Shown here in pieces: positions 8,516 through 17,693 of a DNA stretch of 64,000 bases. The stretch is taken from assembly GCA_027307165.1 (NCBI GenBank), contig DAHUXM010000021.1, positions 62,001-126,000 on the forward strand, read 5' to 3'. The notes under the pieces were generated by a model. The model was not told the DNA's origin and made no database searches. It was given only the letters and a program-made list of their open reading frames with translations. Origin of the DNA: Gemmatimonadota bacterium. Lineage in GTDB: Bacteria > Gemmatimonadota > Gemmatimonadetes > Gemmatimonadales > Gemmatimonadaceae. The position numbers and the translations under genes are program-made. The number at the start of each line of letters is the position of its first letter. Within the stretch, counting starts at the first letter, position 1.

Positions 8516-8591
8516 CGACCGTTGGGCCTCGGCGTCTATTCTCGTGAGCGTGCATTCAACGTCGCTTCACACCGCAGGACGGAGGATTGAC

Positions 8592-9008
8592 ATGAGGTAC
8601 GGACTTGTTTTCGCAGCAGCGGCTGCCGCCCTTTCCATAACTGCAATCTCGGCTGGTGCGCAGGTCGTGCGACTGACACCAGCGAACGCTGCCTGGTGTC
8701 GCGTTGACCACGATCGGTGCGCCGATTTTCGCGACGTTCGTTACGACAGGCGGGACACTCGCCGTGACGCTCGTGACATCGCGTGGGATCGCCGCGAAAT
8801 TCGGGCGGACCACCGTGCAGTCCGACGTGACGTGCGCGACATCCGCCTCGACCGTGCATACCACGACCCAGCCGCGGTCCGCGCGGATGAGCGCTCTGCG
8901 GCCGCAGCGCAGCGAGCCGCGAACGCCGAGTACCGCGATATCTTCGGGGATCGTCGCGATGTCAGAAACGACCGCCGCGACATCAGAAACGATCCTCGTT
9001 GGCCGTAA
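8592..9008 (+). CDS. secreted Asp/Arg-rich low-complexity protein, unknown function
   Basis: 138 residues. A signal peptide ends near AISAGAQ, then from about residue 45 the protein is dominated by D and R in a loose repeat of the type RRDxRDIxxDRR, with a short Ala-rich break near residue 105. ATG at 8592 follows GGAGG by six bases, so it is expressed. Predicted to be an alternating-charge helix in the periplasm. I do not recognise a functional family. Transcription is flanked on the right by a perfect 23-bp inverted repeat. Confidence 0.75.
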   Translation: MRYGLVFAAAAAALSITAISAGAQVVRLTPANAAWCRVDHDRCADFRDVRYDRRDTRRDARDIAWDRREIRADHRAVRRDVRDIRLDRAYHDPAAVRADERSAAAAQRAANAEYRDIFGDRRDVRNDRRDIRNDPRWP

Positions 9009-9017
9009 CTCCAGAGG

Positions 9018-9069
9018 GCGATTACAAGGAGGCCGCCGAGTTTGCGCTCGGCGGCCTCCTTGTAATCGC
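9018..9069. repeat. perfect 23-bp inverted repeat between convergent genes
   Basis: Arms 9018-9040 and 9047-9069 are fully complementary, loop TTTGCG. There is no T-run on either side, but it separates two convergent genes, so it probably acts as a bidirectional transcript end or RNA-stabilising hairpin. Confidence 0.85.
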
Positions 9070-9087
9070 TGATCATCGTTCCGGATG

Positions 9088-9627
9088 TTACTGCGATTGG
9101 CCGCCAAGCGCAGCGGCGATGTCGGCCTCGAGTGCGCCGGTGCTACCGCACTGCACGGGCGCCGTCGACGAATTCTGATCCCGTGCAGTCGCCGCCAGGC
9201 TTGTGCGCACCGTCGTCCCGTTGCTGGACGGCTGAAGCTGCGTCGCGACACTGAGCCAGACGCGGTAGGCGTTTGCGCGCTGTGTCCCGAAGGGTGTGAC
9301 ACCACAATCGACGATGCGTGACATCGGCGTCTGTCCAATCCGGCCCATGAACTGCGCATTCTGGGCCGCGAGTGCGAAGGCAGTGCTGTCGCGCGCAGTC
9401 ACTGGGAGTCCAAGATTGGAGTAGGCGGCATTCAGTTTCGCCCAGAGCTCAGCGGGTGTCCCCGCGACGTTCTGGGTCAAGACCCGGACGTCCTGTTTGT
9501 ATTGTAGTGACGCGCTGCTGCCAACCATCACCATGATCGGGTCCTGTTGCTGATTCACCAGCGATCCCGTCGCGCAGCCGGCGATCGCAAGAACCGTGAC
9601 CGTGAACAATGACCGACGTATCTGCAT
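9088..9627 (-). CDS. predicted lipoprotein, unknown function
   Basis: 179 residues with a lipoprotein signal ending in the lipobox IAGC (MQIRRSLFTVTVLAIAGC). The mature part has no motif I can name. It contains a helical NVAGTPAELWAKLNAAYSNLG segment and two cysteines far apart (IVDCGV, PVQCGS) that could form a disulfide. ATG at 9627 is preceded by GGAG; the longer reading to 9840 would run into the neighbouring SDR gene and lacks a signal. Same strand as the SDR gene upstream, with an 80-base gap. Confidence 0.75.
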   Translation of the reverse strand: MQIRRSLFTVTVLAIAGCATGSLVNQQQDPIMVMVGSSASLQYKQDVRVLTQNVAGTPAELWAKLNAAYSNLGLPVTARDSTAFALAAQNAQFMGRIGQTPMSRIVDCGVTPFGTQRANAYRVWLSVATQLQPSSNGTTVRTSLAATARDQNSSTAPVQCGSTGALEADIAAALGGQSQ

Positions 9628-9706
9628 CCGACGCGCTCCATTCAGGAGGAAAATGCTCCGCAGAAAGTAGCCGCTCCCGAGCGTGCCGGCTAGCGCGTTC
9701 CGGATC

Positions 9707-10486
9707 TCATCCGCAAAGGACGCTCCCACCGTTGACGTTGACGATCTCTCCAGTGATGTGTCGTGCGAGCGGCGAGCACAGGAAGACGACGGGTCCCGCA
9801 ATGTCGGCCGGCGTAGCGATTCTGCCCAGCGGAATGCCATTGGAAATCCGCGCGATCCCGTGGCCGGAGATGGCTCCTGCCACCATCTCTGTGTCGACCC
9901 ATCCCGGTGCGACGCAGTTTACGGTGACGTCGCGCGGTGCAAGCTCCACGGCCAGTGACTTGGTGATCGAGATGACGGCACCCTTGGTAGCGGCGTAGTC
10001 CGCGTGATACGCCTCACCTCGCTGGCCCGCAGTGCTCGAGATGAGCACGAGCCTTCCACCGTCAGTGATGCTCCTTGCCACCGCAGCGCTGGTGAAGAAG
10101 ATCGAGTCGAGGTTTTCGCGCATCGTCCGATGCCAGCGCGCGGCGTCCATGCTGCTGAGCGGTACCTCTTCCTCCGGCCAGATCCCGGCGTTGCCGATGA
10201 AGATATCCAGACCGCCGAGCTCGCGTATGGTTGCCTGAACGAGGTCGTGTGCGCCGTCCGCCGTTGCGACGTCGGCCGCATGCACCGCGGCACGAACGCC
10301 GAATGCAGCGGCATCCGCCGCTACAGCGCTGGCATCGTCGTGCCGGCTGCGGTAGCCAATCATGACGTCCGCGCCTGCCGCGGCTAACAGTCGCGCTGTC
10401 GCGGCCCCGATTCCGCGCGATCCACCGGTGACGAGTGCGCGCCGGCCCGCCAGATCGAGGATGCCGCGTTCGTTGCTATTGACCAT
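9707..10486 (-). CDS. SDR-family oxidoreductase (FabG-like)
   Basis: Classical short-chain dehydrogenase/reductase, NAD(P)H dependent. Seen: cofactor site VTGGSRGIG, NAG (IFIGNAG), catalytic Ser in LVLISSTAG, YxxxK in YHADYAATKGAV, and the APGWVDTEM loop; C-terminus ITGEIVNVNGGSVL is FabG-like. 259 residues. No fatty-acid genes are nearby, so a general dehydrogenase is as likely as 3-oxoacyl-ACP reductase. ATG at 10486. Confidence 0.9.
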   Translation of the reverse strand: MVNSNERGILDLAGRRALVTGGSRGIGAATARLLAAAGADVMIGYRSRHDDASAVAADAAAFGVRAAVHAADVATADGAHDLVQATIRELGGLDIFIGNAGIWPEEEVPLSSMDAARWHRTMRENLDSIFFTSAAVARSITDGGRLVLISSTAGQRGEAYHADYAATKGAVISITKSLAVELAPRDVTVNCVAPGWVDTEMVAGAISGHGIARISNGIPLGRIATPADIAGPVVFLCSPLARHITGEIVNVNGGSVLCG

Positions 10487-10573
10487 CGCACAATGTATCC
10501 GCTACACGGCCGGGGGCGGGAGGGGAGATCGATCGCCAGCCTGCGATCAGGCAGACGTGCGAGCCCTCCGTGG

Positions 10574-13500
10574 CTACGCGACGCGGCCCTTCATCTGGCG
10601 CCCGCGATTGACGCAGCGCGACGCATGGCCAGCGGCCCATCCGGCGACGTCGCTCCCTGGCATCGGATGCGCGAAGAAATAACCCTGGCCGTACCTGCAA
10701 CCAAGCTCAGCCAGAATGTCGCACTGCTCCTGCGTCTCGATTCCCTCCGCAAGCGTCCGGACCTCCATCATCTCGCCCAGGGCTACGATGGTGCGCGCGA
10801 GGGCCCCGTCACCGCCGCTGCGTGCGATTCCTTCGACGAACGTCTTGTCGACCTTCAGCACGTCAATCGGGAACCGCTGCAGGTAGCTCAGCGACGAATA
10901 GCCGGTGCCGAAGTCGTCGATTGCGAGTTGAACGCCCAGTGCCTTGAGCGCATGCAATCGCACGAGTGTTTCACTGGTGCGACGCATGAGCGTGCCTTCC
11001 GTCAGCTCGAGCACGACCCGGTCCGGCGGAGCGCCGCTGCTCTCGAGCGCCGCGGCCACGTCGCTCACGAAACTCTCATGCTCCAGCTGCAATCCGGAGA
11101 TGTTGATTCCGATGCGTAATTCTTCGTGCAGACCTATCGCCCCATCCGCTGCTAGCCTGTGCCACCGGCTCAGCTCGTCGCACGCGTTCTTCACCACCCA
11201 TCGGCCGATCTCCACGATCAGGCCGGTATCTTCCGCGAGCTGAATGAACTGTTGCGGGGCGAGCTCGCCGCGTGTCCGATGGGACCAGCGCGCGAGCGCC
11301 TCGAATCCCTGAAGCATCCCGCTTTCCAGCGCCACGACAGGCTGAAACACGAGATGCAACTCGTCCCGATCCAGCGCGCCCCGCAGGTCTGACTCCAGTT
11401 CCAGGCGATCGACGATCACGGCGTGCATCCGCGGCTCGAAGACGGTGTGGCGCGCACTGCCCGCTTCTTTCGAGTTGTACATGGCGACGTCCGCGTTGCG
11501 CAATATGTCGTCCGCGGCGTCGCCGGGCGATGCGTGGGCGAGACCGAGGCTCGCCGTCACGATCACCTCGCGGCCACGCAGGCTTATCGGCGCGCGCAAG
11601 GATTCCTCCACGCGCGAAACGACATCGAGCGCCTCCTCCGCGCTTACGAGCTCTTCCAGCAGGATCGCGAACTCGTCACCACCGAATCGCGCAACGGTGT
11701 CGTGGCTCCGCACAGCGCCGACGAGCCGCGAGCCGACGGCTGCGAGCAGACGGTCGCCCTCGCCGTGTCCGAGACTGTCGTTGATGGTCTTGAAATCGTC
11801 GAGATCGAGGAAGAGAATGGCGACGTGCTTGCCGCGCCCGATGCGACTGAGCGCGTGCATGACGCGGTCGCGGAAAAGGGCGCGGTTCGCAAGTCCCGTG
11901 AGGGGATCGTGGAACGCGCGATAGGTCAGTTGTGTCTCGAGCACCTTGCGTTCTGTAATGTCGACCGCGAGGCCGAGCGCGCCTTCGATATCGCCCGATG
12001 CCGCTCTCAGCGGTTCCACGCTGCACACGAAGCTGCGCCCAATCCACGCGAGCTCGAATGACGCCGAGTCACCGCGCAGCGCCGATGAGATTGCGCTGGT
12101 GCCCGACACCGTCTCGCCGGCACTGCCGAAATGCTCGCTCGCATGCGTCCCGATGAGATGCTCCGGTTCGATGCCGAGTGCGTTGAGACCTGCGCCCAGC
12201 GCCGAGGTGAAGCAGCCATCCCGATCGGTTGCCCACAGCACCGCTGGTATCTGGTGCATCACGAGATGCAGCCGCGCTTCGCGATCGCGCAGCGCAGATT
12301 CGGCTGCTCGCCGCGCAGTTACATCGCGCAACACTGTCTGCACTGCCGGTGAGCCGTTATGCTCGACAGCGACGGACAGCGCTTCGACATCGGCGATTCC
12401 GCGATCCGCAGTGATTATCCGGTACTCCGATGGCTTCGTGGAGAATTCGCCTCGCCCGCGCGCGCTGAGCGCGTCGACAAGTCGTTCGAGCGAGTCGGGA
12501 TGCACGAAGGATGAAAGCGAGCGCCCGATGAATGCATCGGCATTCCCGGCACCCAGCATCGCCGCACCGGTCTTGTTGATGTAGAGGAGCGCGCCGTCGC
12601 GATGGACTATTATTGCTTCCGGAGATTGTTCCACCAGTTGACGGTACCGTTCCTCGCTGGTCCTCAGCGCACGTTCGGCGCGAACCTTCTCCGTGACATC
12701 GCGTGATACGCCGATCAATCCGATGATGTTGCCTTCGGTGTCACGCCACGGGGTGCGCGTCGTCACGTACTGCCGCATCACGCCGTCCGCATCTCTCGCA
12801 GTGGCGTCAGTGACGACAGTCTCACCGGCTGTTATTGCATCCAGATCGCGGGCACGAATCGACCTTGCCGTGCTTTCACCGAAGATCGATACGTCGTCCG
12901 AGCCGATGATGACATGCGCCGGAACGCCGAACATGTTGGCGCCCGCGGTATTGACGAGATGGTAGTGGCCATCGACGGTCTTGGCCCACACCGCGTCGGA
13001 CGTGCCCTCGGTGACAGCTCGCATCGTCGCGACGTGCTGCCGGAGAATCTGCGCCGCGTGCAGGCGCTCAGTGACATCGCGTACCACGGCAGTGAACACG
13101 ATCCGCTCTGCGCCGGTTCGGACGCTGAGTGCCATTTCGATGACGAAGATCGCGCCGCCCCTGCGCATGGCGCGAAGCTGCACGGTTCGCGCTGCGGCGG
13201 TCGCATCGCCCGCCTGAATGCGGCGCAGCGTGGAGAGGTGGGCCTCCCGCCGCTCCTCCGGCACGAGCATGCCGATCGACCGGCCCAGCACCTCGGCTTC
13301 GGTGTAGCCGAACATCTGCGCCGCGGGCGCGTTCCAGAAGACGATGCGCTGATCACCATCGGCTGCGATGATCGCGTCGGACACATCCTCGGCGATCGCA
13401 CGGAAGTGAGCCTCGGAGTCACGAAGAAATGATTCGGCAGCGGCCCGCCGATGCTCGCGGCTGCGGATGATGTACGCGGCTGTAGCGGCGGCGACAGCGG

Positions 13501-13645
13501 CAACCATCACCGGAATCAATCGCACGCCCCATGGTGAAAGACCGGGCAGCAGCGCACGATCCGCAACCTGGAGGAGCACGAGAGCCCCAAGGGTGCAGAC
13601 ACCTACGATTATTGTCGATCGGGTGATCGAGGATCGTTCGTACAT
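10574..13645 (-). CDS. membrane PAS-GGDEF-EAL cyclic-di-GMP protein
   Basis: About 1023 residues. Two N-terminal membrane helices (about 9-31 and 40-58) are followed by four PAS units (roughly 75-180, 200-320, 335-450, 450-570), a GGDEF domain (about 590-750) and an EAL domain (about 760-1010). The diguanylate cyclase site is intact (RFGGDEF) with an RSHD inhibitory site five residues before it. The phosphodiesterase site is also intact (FEALARW, DDFGTGYSSL, DKTFVEGI). So both synthesis and breakdown of c-di-GMP are possible, with PAS input from redox or small ligands. ATG at 13645; the open frame to 13894 adds only Arg-rich sequence. Confidence 0.93.
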   Translation of the reverse strand: MYERSSITRSTIIVGVCTLGALVLLQVADRALLPGLSPWGVRLIPVMVAAVAAATAAYIIRSREHRRAAAESFLRDSEAHFRAIAEDVSDAIIAADGDQRIVFWNAPAAQMFGYTEAEVLGRSIGMLVPEERREAHLSTLRRIQAGDATAAARTVQLRAMRRGGAIFVIEMALSVRTGAERIVFTAVVRDVTERLHAAQILRQHVATMRAVTEGTSDAVWAKTVDGHYHLVNTAGANMFGVPAHVIIGSDDVSIFGESTARSIRARDLDAITAGETVVTDATARDADGVMRQYVTTRTPWRDTEGNIIGLIGVSRDVTEKVRAERALRTSEERYRQLVEQSPEAIIVHRDGALLYINKTGAAMLGAGNADAFIGRSLSSFVHPDSLERLVDALSARGRGEFSTKPSEYRIITADRGIADVEALSVAVEHNGSPAVQTVLRDVTARRAAESALRDREARLHLVMHQIPAVLWATDRDGCFTSALGAGLNALGIEPEHLIGTHASEHFGSAGETVSGTSAISSALRGDSASFELAWIGRSFVCSVEPLRAASGDIEGALGLAVDITERKVLETQLTYRAFHDPLTGLANRALFRDRVMHALSRIGRGKHVAILFLDLDDFKTINDSLGHGEGDRLLAAVGSRLVGAVRSHDTVARFGGDEFAILLEELVSAEEALDVVSRVEESLRAPISLRGREVIVTASLGLAHASPGDAADDILRNADVAMYNSKEAGSARHTVFEPRMHAVIVDRLELESDLRGALDRDELHLVFQPVVALESGMLQGFEALARWSHRTRGELAPQQFIQLAEDTGLIVEIGRWVVKNACDELSRWHRLAADGAIGLHEELRIGINISGLQLEHESFVSDVAAALESSGAPPDRVVLELTEGTLMRRTSETLVRLHALKALGVQLAIDDFGTGYSSLSYLQRFPIDVLKVDKTFVEGIARSGGDGALARTIVALGEMMEVRTLAEGIETQEQCDILAELGCRYGQGYFFAHPMPGSDVAGWAAGHASRCVNRGRQMKGRVA

Positions 13646-13869
13646 GAGGTGGTATAGTTTGCGCGAACGGGCCGCGCGGTCGGCTCGTCCGTGCTTGAGT
13701 ATCGGCGCCAGGCGGGTGGCGTTGTAGCGGGCCGGTGATCGGAGTCCGCCCGAATGAACACCGAATCTACCGGGTGACGCGGCCTTGCGCACCCGCACGC
13801 CAGGCGTCAACCTTCCAACGCGGCAAACGCTCTCGCGTATCAGGGTTACACACTCAACCGATCCAGCTC

Positions 13870-14286
13870 GTGACGCCTTTCTTTCATCTTGCATTTCCGG
13901 TGGACGACCTCACTGCGGCGCGCAGGTTCTACGGCGACGTCCTTGGCTGCAAGGAGGGGCGCAGCGATCCAGCCTGGGTCGATTTCGACCTGTTCGGTCA
14001 TCAGATCGTGGCGCACCTTCAGCCCGCTGCGGTAGGCGACCGCGCATCGAGTGCGGTGGATGGCCACGGAGTGCCCATTCCGCACTTTGGTCTCGTCATG
14101 GAGATGCCGGACTGGGAGAATCTTGCGAGCCGATTGAAGGCGGCCGGGGTCGAGTTCGTAATCGAGCCGTACGTTCGCTTTGCCGGCCTTCCCGGCGAGC
14201 AGGCGACGATGTTCGTGCGTGACCCGGCGGGTAATGCGCTCGAGTTCAAGGCGTTCCGCGACATGTCACAGATCTTCGCGAAATAA
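13870..14286 (+). CDS. VOC-family (glyoxalase/bleomycin-resistance fold) protein
   Basis: 138 residues from GTG 13870 ([26 protein letters not shown]). Paired beta-alpha-beta-beta-beta modules are evident, with possible metal ligands H in FFHLAF, H in HFGLVM and E in [10 protein letters not shown]. Family members are dioxygenases, glyoxalases or resistance proteins; substrate cannot be told from sequence. The same frame is open from 13735 but the extra residues do not look like protein; no clear ribosome site precedes the GTG, so the start is uncertain. Confidence 0.8.
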   Translation: MTPFFHLAFPVDDLTAARRFYGDVLGCKEGRSDPAWVDFDLFGHQIVAHLQPAAVGDRASSAVDGHGVPIPHFGLVMEMPDWENLASRLKAAGVEFVIEPYVRFAGLPGEQATMFVRDPAGNALEFKAFRDMSQIFAK

Positions 14287-14333
14287 CCTGGGGATTCGAC
14301 GTCGCCGTCCCAGCGAACGGGAAGCGACTACTC

Positions 14334-14365
14334 ACCGTCATCCCCGCGAAAGCGGGGATGACGGT
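14334..14365. repeat. REP-like palindrome, GAAA loop
   Basis: 14-bp perfect stem (14334-14347 with 14352-14365) closed by a GAAA tetraloop, between two convergent genes. The core TCATCCCCGCGAAAGCGGGG recurs in modified form at 24308, so it is a dispersed element that may also serve as a transcript end. Confidence 0.75.
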
Positions 14366-14385
14366 TGAAGGGAACGACTGACGCG

Positions 14386-17300
14386 TTAAACGATCGGCGG
14401 TAGGTTATGCCGCTTCACGGTCGCGTTGAATGTCGCGACGTCCGACGCGACGACTGCGTCCAGCTTCCGCAGGATTCCATCGAGTTCCGCTGACAGCTGC
14501 TTGAAGACGACGTACGATGCGGCAGTCGGTCTCGCATCACCTGACTCGACGCTGGATCCAAGCGCCGCGATTCTGTTGTTGATCCTGATCGGGAAGTTGA
14601 GCGGATCCTGACCGCTTCTGTTCTGCGTCTGGTAGAGCGCTTCCTCTATCGCCAGCAGTTTCGCGGCCGTCTCGCTTCCAGCCTTGGTGACATCCTGCGC
14701 TTTCGCACGCGCAATTCTGTCCGCGATCTTGCTCCGCATCTGTCTGATGCGAATCACCGCGGTGTCGGCCGCAGAAACGCGATCCCGAATCTGCATGCTG
14801 AGCGCGAACTGCTCTGCGAGATCACGCTCCGTGATACCCTTGAGCCGCGGATCCATCCGCACCGTCAGCGGTTGTGTCGCGATGGCAGAGCCCGCAGTGA
14901 TGCGTATCGTGTACTGGCCAGGCAGGGCGAGCGGCCCGCGATCGGCGGAGCCGCCCCACAGGATCAGACAATCGAACGAGACGGCTCCCGGATAGCGAAG
15001 GTCCCAGCCGAACGTATTCAGCCCTGCGCGTCCCGTTGGCAATGCGTTGCCCCCGCGTCGCCGCGGCGTTTCGCATCCGGTTGGATGGAGTATCGTGTCC
15101 TGCACTGCGGTGGCCGGTCGCGAAGCTGCGGTGCGTCCGCCTGCGGAATCGTGATGTTGCTCTCCGCCCCCGACAAAGCTTCGAACCAGCTTGCCATCAT
15201 GGTCGAGGATGTCGATGCGTACCGTGTCTGCGCGCGACGCAAGCGAATACTGAAACGTCGCGGAATCGACTCTGCGCGTCGCGATCGGCGGTGCGAAGAG
15301 CGTGATCGGGCCGTGCACCTCGGCGGCATGACGGATCGGCGCAATGTTGTCGAGCACATACATCGAACGCCCGTGCGTCGCGATCACCAGATCGTTCTTC
15401 TCCACAGCGATGTCGGATACCTGCAGATCCGGAAGATTGAGCGAGAACGGTTTCCACTGCGCGCCGTCGTTCCACGAAACGTAGAATCCATGTTCGGTTC
15501 CGGCATAGAGCAAGCCGGCCCGCGTCGGGTCTTCTCGGACTGCGTGCACGTAGTCGTCGGCGCGAATGCCGGTGACGATCTTCGTCCACGTCTTGCCCCA
15601 GTCGTGCGTGCTGTAGATGTAGGGCGCACGGTCGTCCTGCAGGTAACGCTTGGCTGCGAGATACGCCGAGCCCGGCTCGTGATGTGATGCATCGATGATG
15701 CTGATGCGCGCGAATTTGGGAAGCGTCGGAGGTGTGACGTCGGTCCATGTTCGACCGCCGTCTCTGGTCACATACACCATTCCATCATCCGATCCCGTCC
15801 AGATGGCCGACGTGTCGAGCGGTGACGGTGCGATCGTGAAGATGGTTGCATATATCTCCGGCCCGTTCATGTCGTGCGTGATCGGACCACCGGATTCCCC
15901 GAGCGTCTTCGGATCCGCGCGCGTGAGATCCGGCGAGATGCGCTGCCAGGTCTGACCCTCGTCGGTCGTCTTCCACAGATGTTGCGACGAGGTGTAGATC
16001 GTTGTGGAGTCCTTGGGCGAGAATACGATCGGGAAGGTCCACTGCCAGCGCTCCGGCAACGCGCTCGACGGCTCTCCGGAGAAGAAGCGGGGATACACCT
16101 GCACGTCGCGGAACTGACCGTTCGAGCGATCGTAACGGGACAGCAGTGCACCCTGGCTGCCAGCGTAGAAGATGTCCGGATGCCTGGGATCCGGCGCGAT
16201 GTAACCTGATTCGCCGCCGCCTACCTGATACATCCAGTCGCCGAGCTTGCGCGACGCAGCGCCCCGCAGGTTCGCCCAGTCGCTGGAGGGAAGGCAGAGT
16301 GTGGTGTTGTCCTGTTGTGCGCCACAGACGTGATACGGGAAATCACTGGTAGTTGCAACGTGATAGAGTTGCGCGGTCGGAAAATTCTGGTCGGTCCACG
16401 TTGCGCCGCCATTGACGGATACCGTACCACCGCCGTCGTTCGCCTCGATCATTCGTTGGTTGTCGTTGGACGCAATCCAGAGCTCGTGATTGTCTCCATG
16501 CGGTACCGCGAGCGTCGTATCGAAGTGCGTCCCTCCGTCATCCGATCTGAAGAAGTTGACGTTGAGGACGTACACTCGATCGCGAAGCTTGGGATCCGCC
16601 GTGATGTGCGTGTAGTAGAATGCGCGCTGCCGCAACTTGCGCTCGTCATTGGTGCGCTTCCACGTCGCGCCAGCATCGTCCGAACGATACACGCCGCCAT
16701 CCGCCGCTTCGACGATTGCGTAAACGCGGTTTGCGTCGGCAGGTGACACGCTCACCCCTATTCGTCCGATTATCCCCTTCGGCAATCCCGGATTACGGGT
16801 GATCTCGGTCCAGTGCTCGCCGCCGTCGGTTGTCTTGAACAGCCCACTGCCCGGTCCGCCGCTCGACATCTGCCACGACGTGCGATATGCCTCCCACAGA
16901 GCCGCGTACAGCACTTCGGGATGATTGGGATCCATCGATAGGTCGATCGCGCCGGTTTTGTCGTTGCGATACAGGATCTTTCGCCAGGTCTTTCCACCGT
17001 CCGTGCTCTTGAACACGCCACGCTCCGGATTCGGCGCGGAAGGATGGCCGAGCGCCGCTACGTAGACGATGTCAGGGTTCTTCGGGTCGATGCGTATCTT
17101 CGCCACCGCTTGTGTCTCGGCGAGTCCCATGTGCGTCCACTTCCTGCCGCCGTCGGTCGATTTGTAGATCCCGTCGCCCTGCATGATGTTGCCGCGAATA
17201 TCCGTTTCGCCCATCCCGATGTACACGACATCGGGATTGGATTCGGAAACGGCAACTGCACCAACCGAGCTCGACTTGATCTGACCGTCCGTTACCGGCT

Positions 17301-17574
17301 TCCAGCTCTGGCCGGCATCGGTCGTCTTCCACAATCCGCCACCAGTCGCACCGAAGTAATACTCCAACGGGCGACTCGAACTACCAGCGACGGCGATCGA
17401 GCGTCCGCCGCGATTTGGCCCGATCGAGCGCCACGCCATGCCGTGAAACTGAACGGAATCCGGTTGCGTCGCGGGGCTCGTCTGCGCCGCAAGCAGCGTC
17501 GGTGTGCATAGCAGTAGGGCGACGCAGATGCGCAGCGAATATCGAAGGCGTAGTCCGGTAACAGAGTCTGACAC
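14386..17574 (-). CDS. secreted VPS10/sortilin-type BNR-repeat (WD40/YVTN-like) protein
   Basis: About 1062 residues with a signal peptide (RICVALLLCTPTLLAAQ). The first 700 residues are beta-propeller with many Asp-box/BNR repeats of the form STDGGxxW (for example KTTDAGQSW, KSTDGGRKW, KSTDGGKTW, KTTDGGEHW, RSDDAGATW, TRDGGRTW). A Fn/FlgD-like beta domain follows (VRIDILDHDGKLVRSF) and then a helical tail. Often annotated as glycosyl hydrolase, but I see no catalytic motif; binding or surface assembly is equally possible. GTG at 17574 is chosen because AAGAGG lies five bases upstream; the ORF continues to 17697 and would overlap panE. Confidence 0.88.
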   Translation of the reverse strand: MSDSVTGLRLRYSLRICVALLLCTPTLLAAQTSPATQPDSVQFHGMAWRSIGPNRGGRSIAVAGSSSRPLEYYFGATGGGLWKTTDAGQSWKPVTDGQIKSSSVGAVAVSESNPDVVYIGMGETDIRGNIMQGDGIYKSTDGGRKWTHMGLAETQAVAKIRIDPKNPDIVYVAALGHPSAPNPERGVFKSTDGGKTWRKILYRNDKTGAIDLSMDPNHPEVLYAALWEAYRTSWQMSSGGPGSGLFKTTDGGEHWTEITRNPGLPKGIIGRIGVSVSPADANRVYAIVEAADGGVYRSDDAGATWKRTNDERKLRQRAFYYTHITADPKLRDRVYVLNVNFFRSDDGGTHFDTTLAVPHGDNHELWIASNDNQRMIEANDGGGTVSVNGGATWTDQNFPTAQLYHVATTSDFPYHVCGAQQDNTTLCLPSSDWANLRGAASRKLGDWMYQVGGGESGYIAPDPRHPDIFYAGSQGALLSRYDRSNGQFRDVQVYPRFFSGEPSSALPERWQWTFPIVFSPKDSTTIYTSSQHLWKTTDEGQTWQRISPDLTRADPKTLGESGGPITHDMNGPEIYATIFTIAPSPLDTSAIWTGSDDGMVYVTRDGGRTWTDVTPPTLPKFARISIIDASHHEPGSAYLAAKRYLQDDRAPYIYSTHDWGKTWTKIVTGIRADDYVHAVREDPTRAGLLYAGTEHGFYVSWNDGAQWKPFSLNLPDLQVSDIAVEKNDLVIATHGRSMYVLDNIAPIRHAAEVHGPITLFAPPIATRRVDSATFQYSLASRADTVRIDILDHDGKLVRSFVGGGEQHHDSAGGRTAASRPATAVQDTILHPTGCETPRRRGGNALPTGRAGLNTFGWDLRYPGAVSFDCLILWGGSADRGPLALPGQYTIRITAGSAIATQPLTVRMDPRLKGITERDLAEQFALSMQIRDRVSAADTAVIRIRQMRSKIADRIARAKAQDVTKAGSETAAKLLAIEEALYQTQNRSGQDPLNFPIRINNRIAALGSSVESGDARPTAASYVVFKQLSAELDGILRKLDAVVASDVATFNATVKRHNLPPIV

Positions 17575-17693
17575 GTCTACCTCTTGTGGTCTGGATTGTT
17601 GGCGAAGCCGGCCCGTCGAGCCGACTGGTGCAACGGTAGGCATAAAAAGGTCTTTGTAACAGGTCCTGCAACAACTCGTGTGACGACAGCGCA

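Noticed and set aside
8592-9008. Asp/Arg repeat as a CRISPR-like or DNA repeat array
   Set aside because: The repetition is at protein level only; the DNA units vary in length and sequence and there are no spacers.
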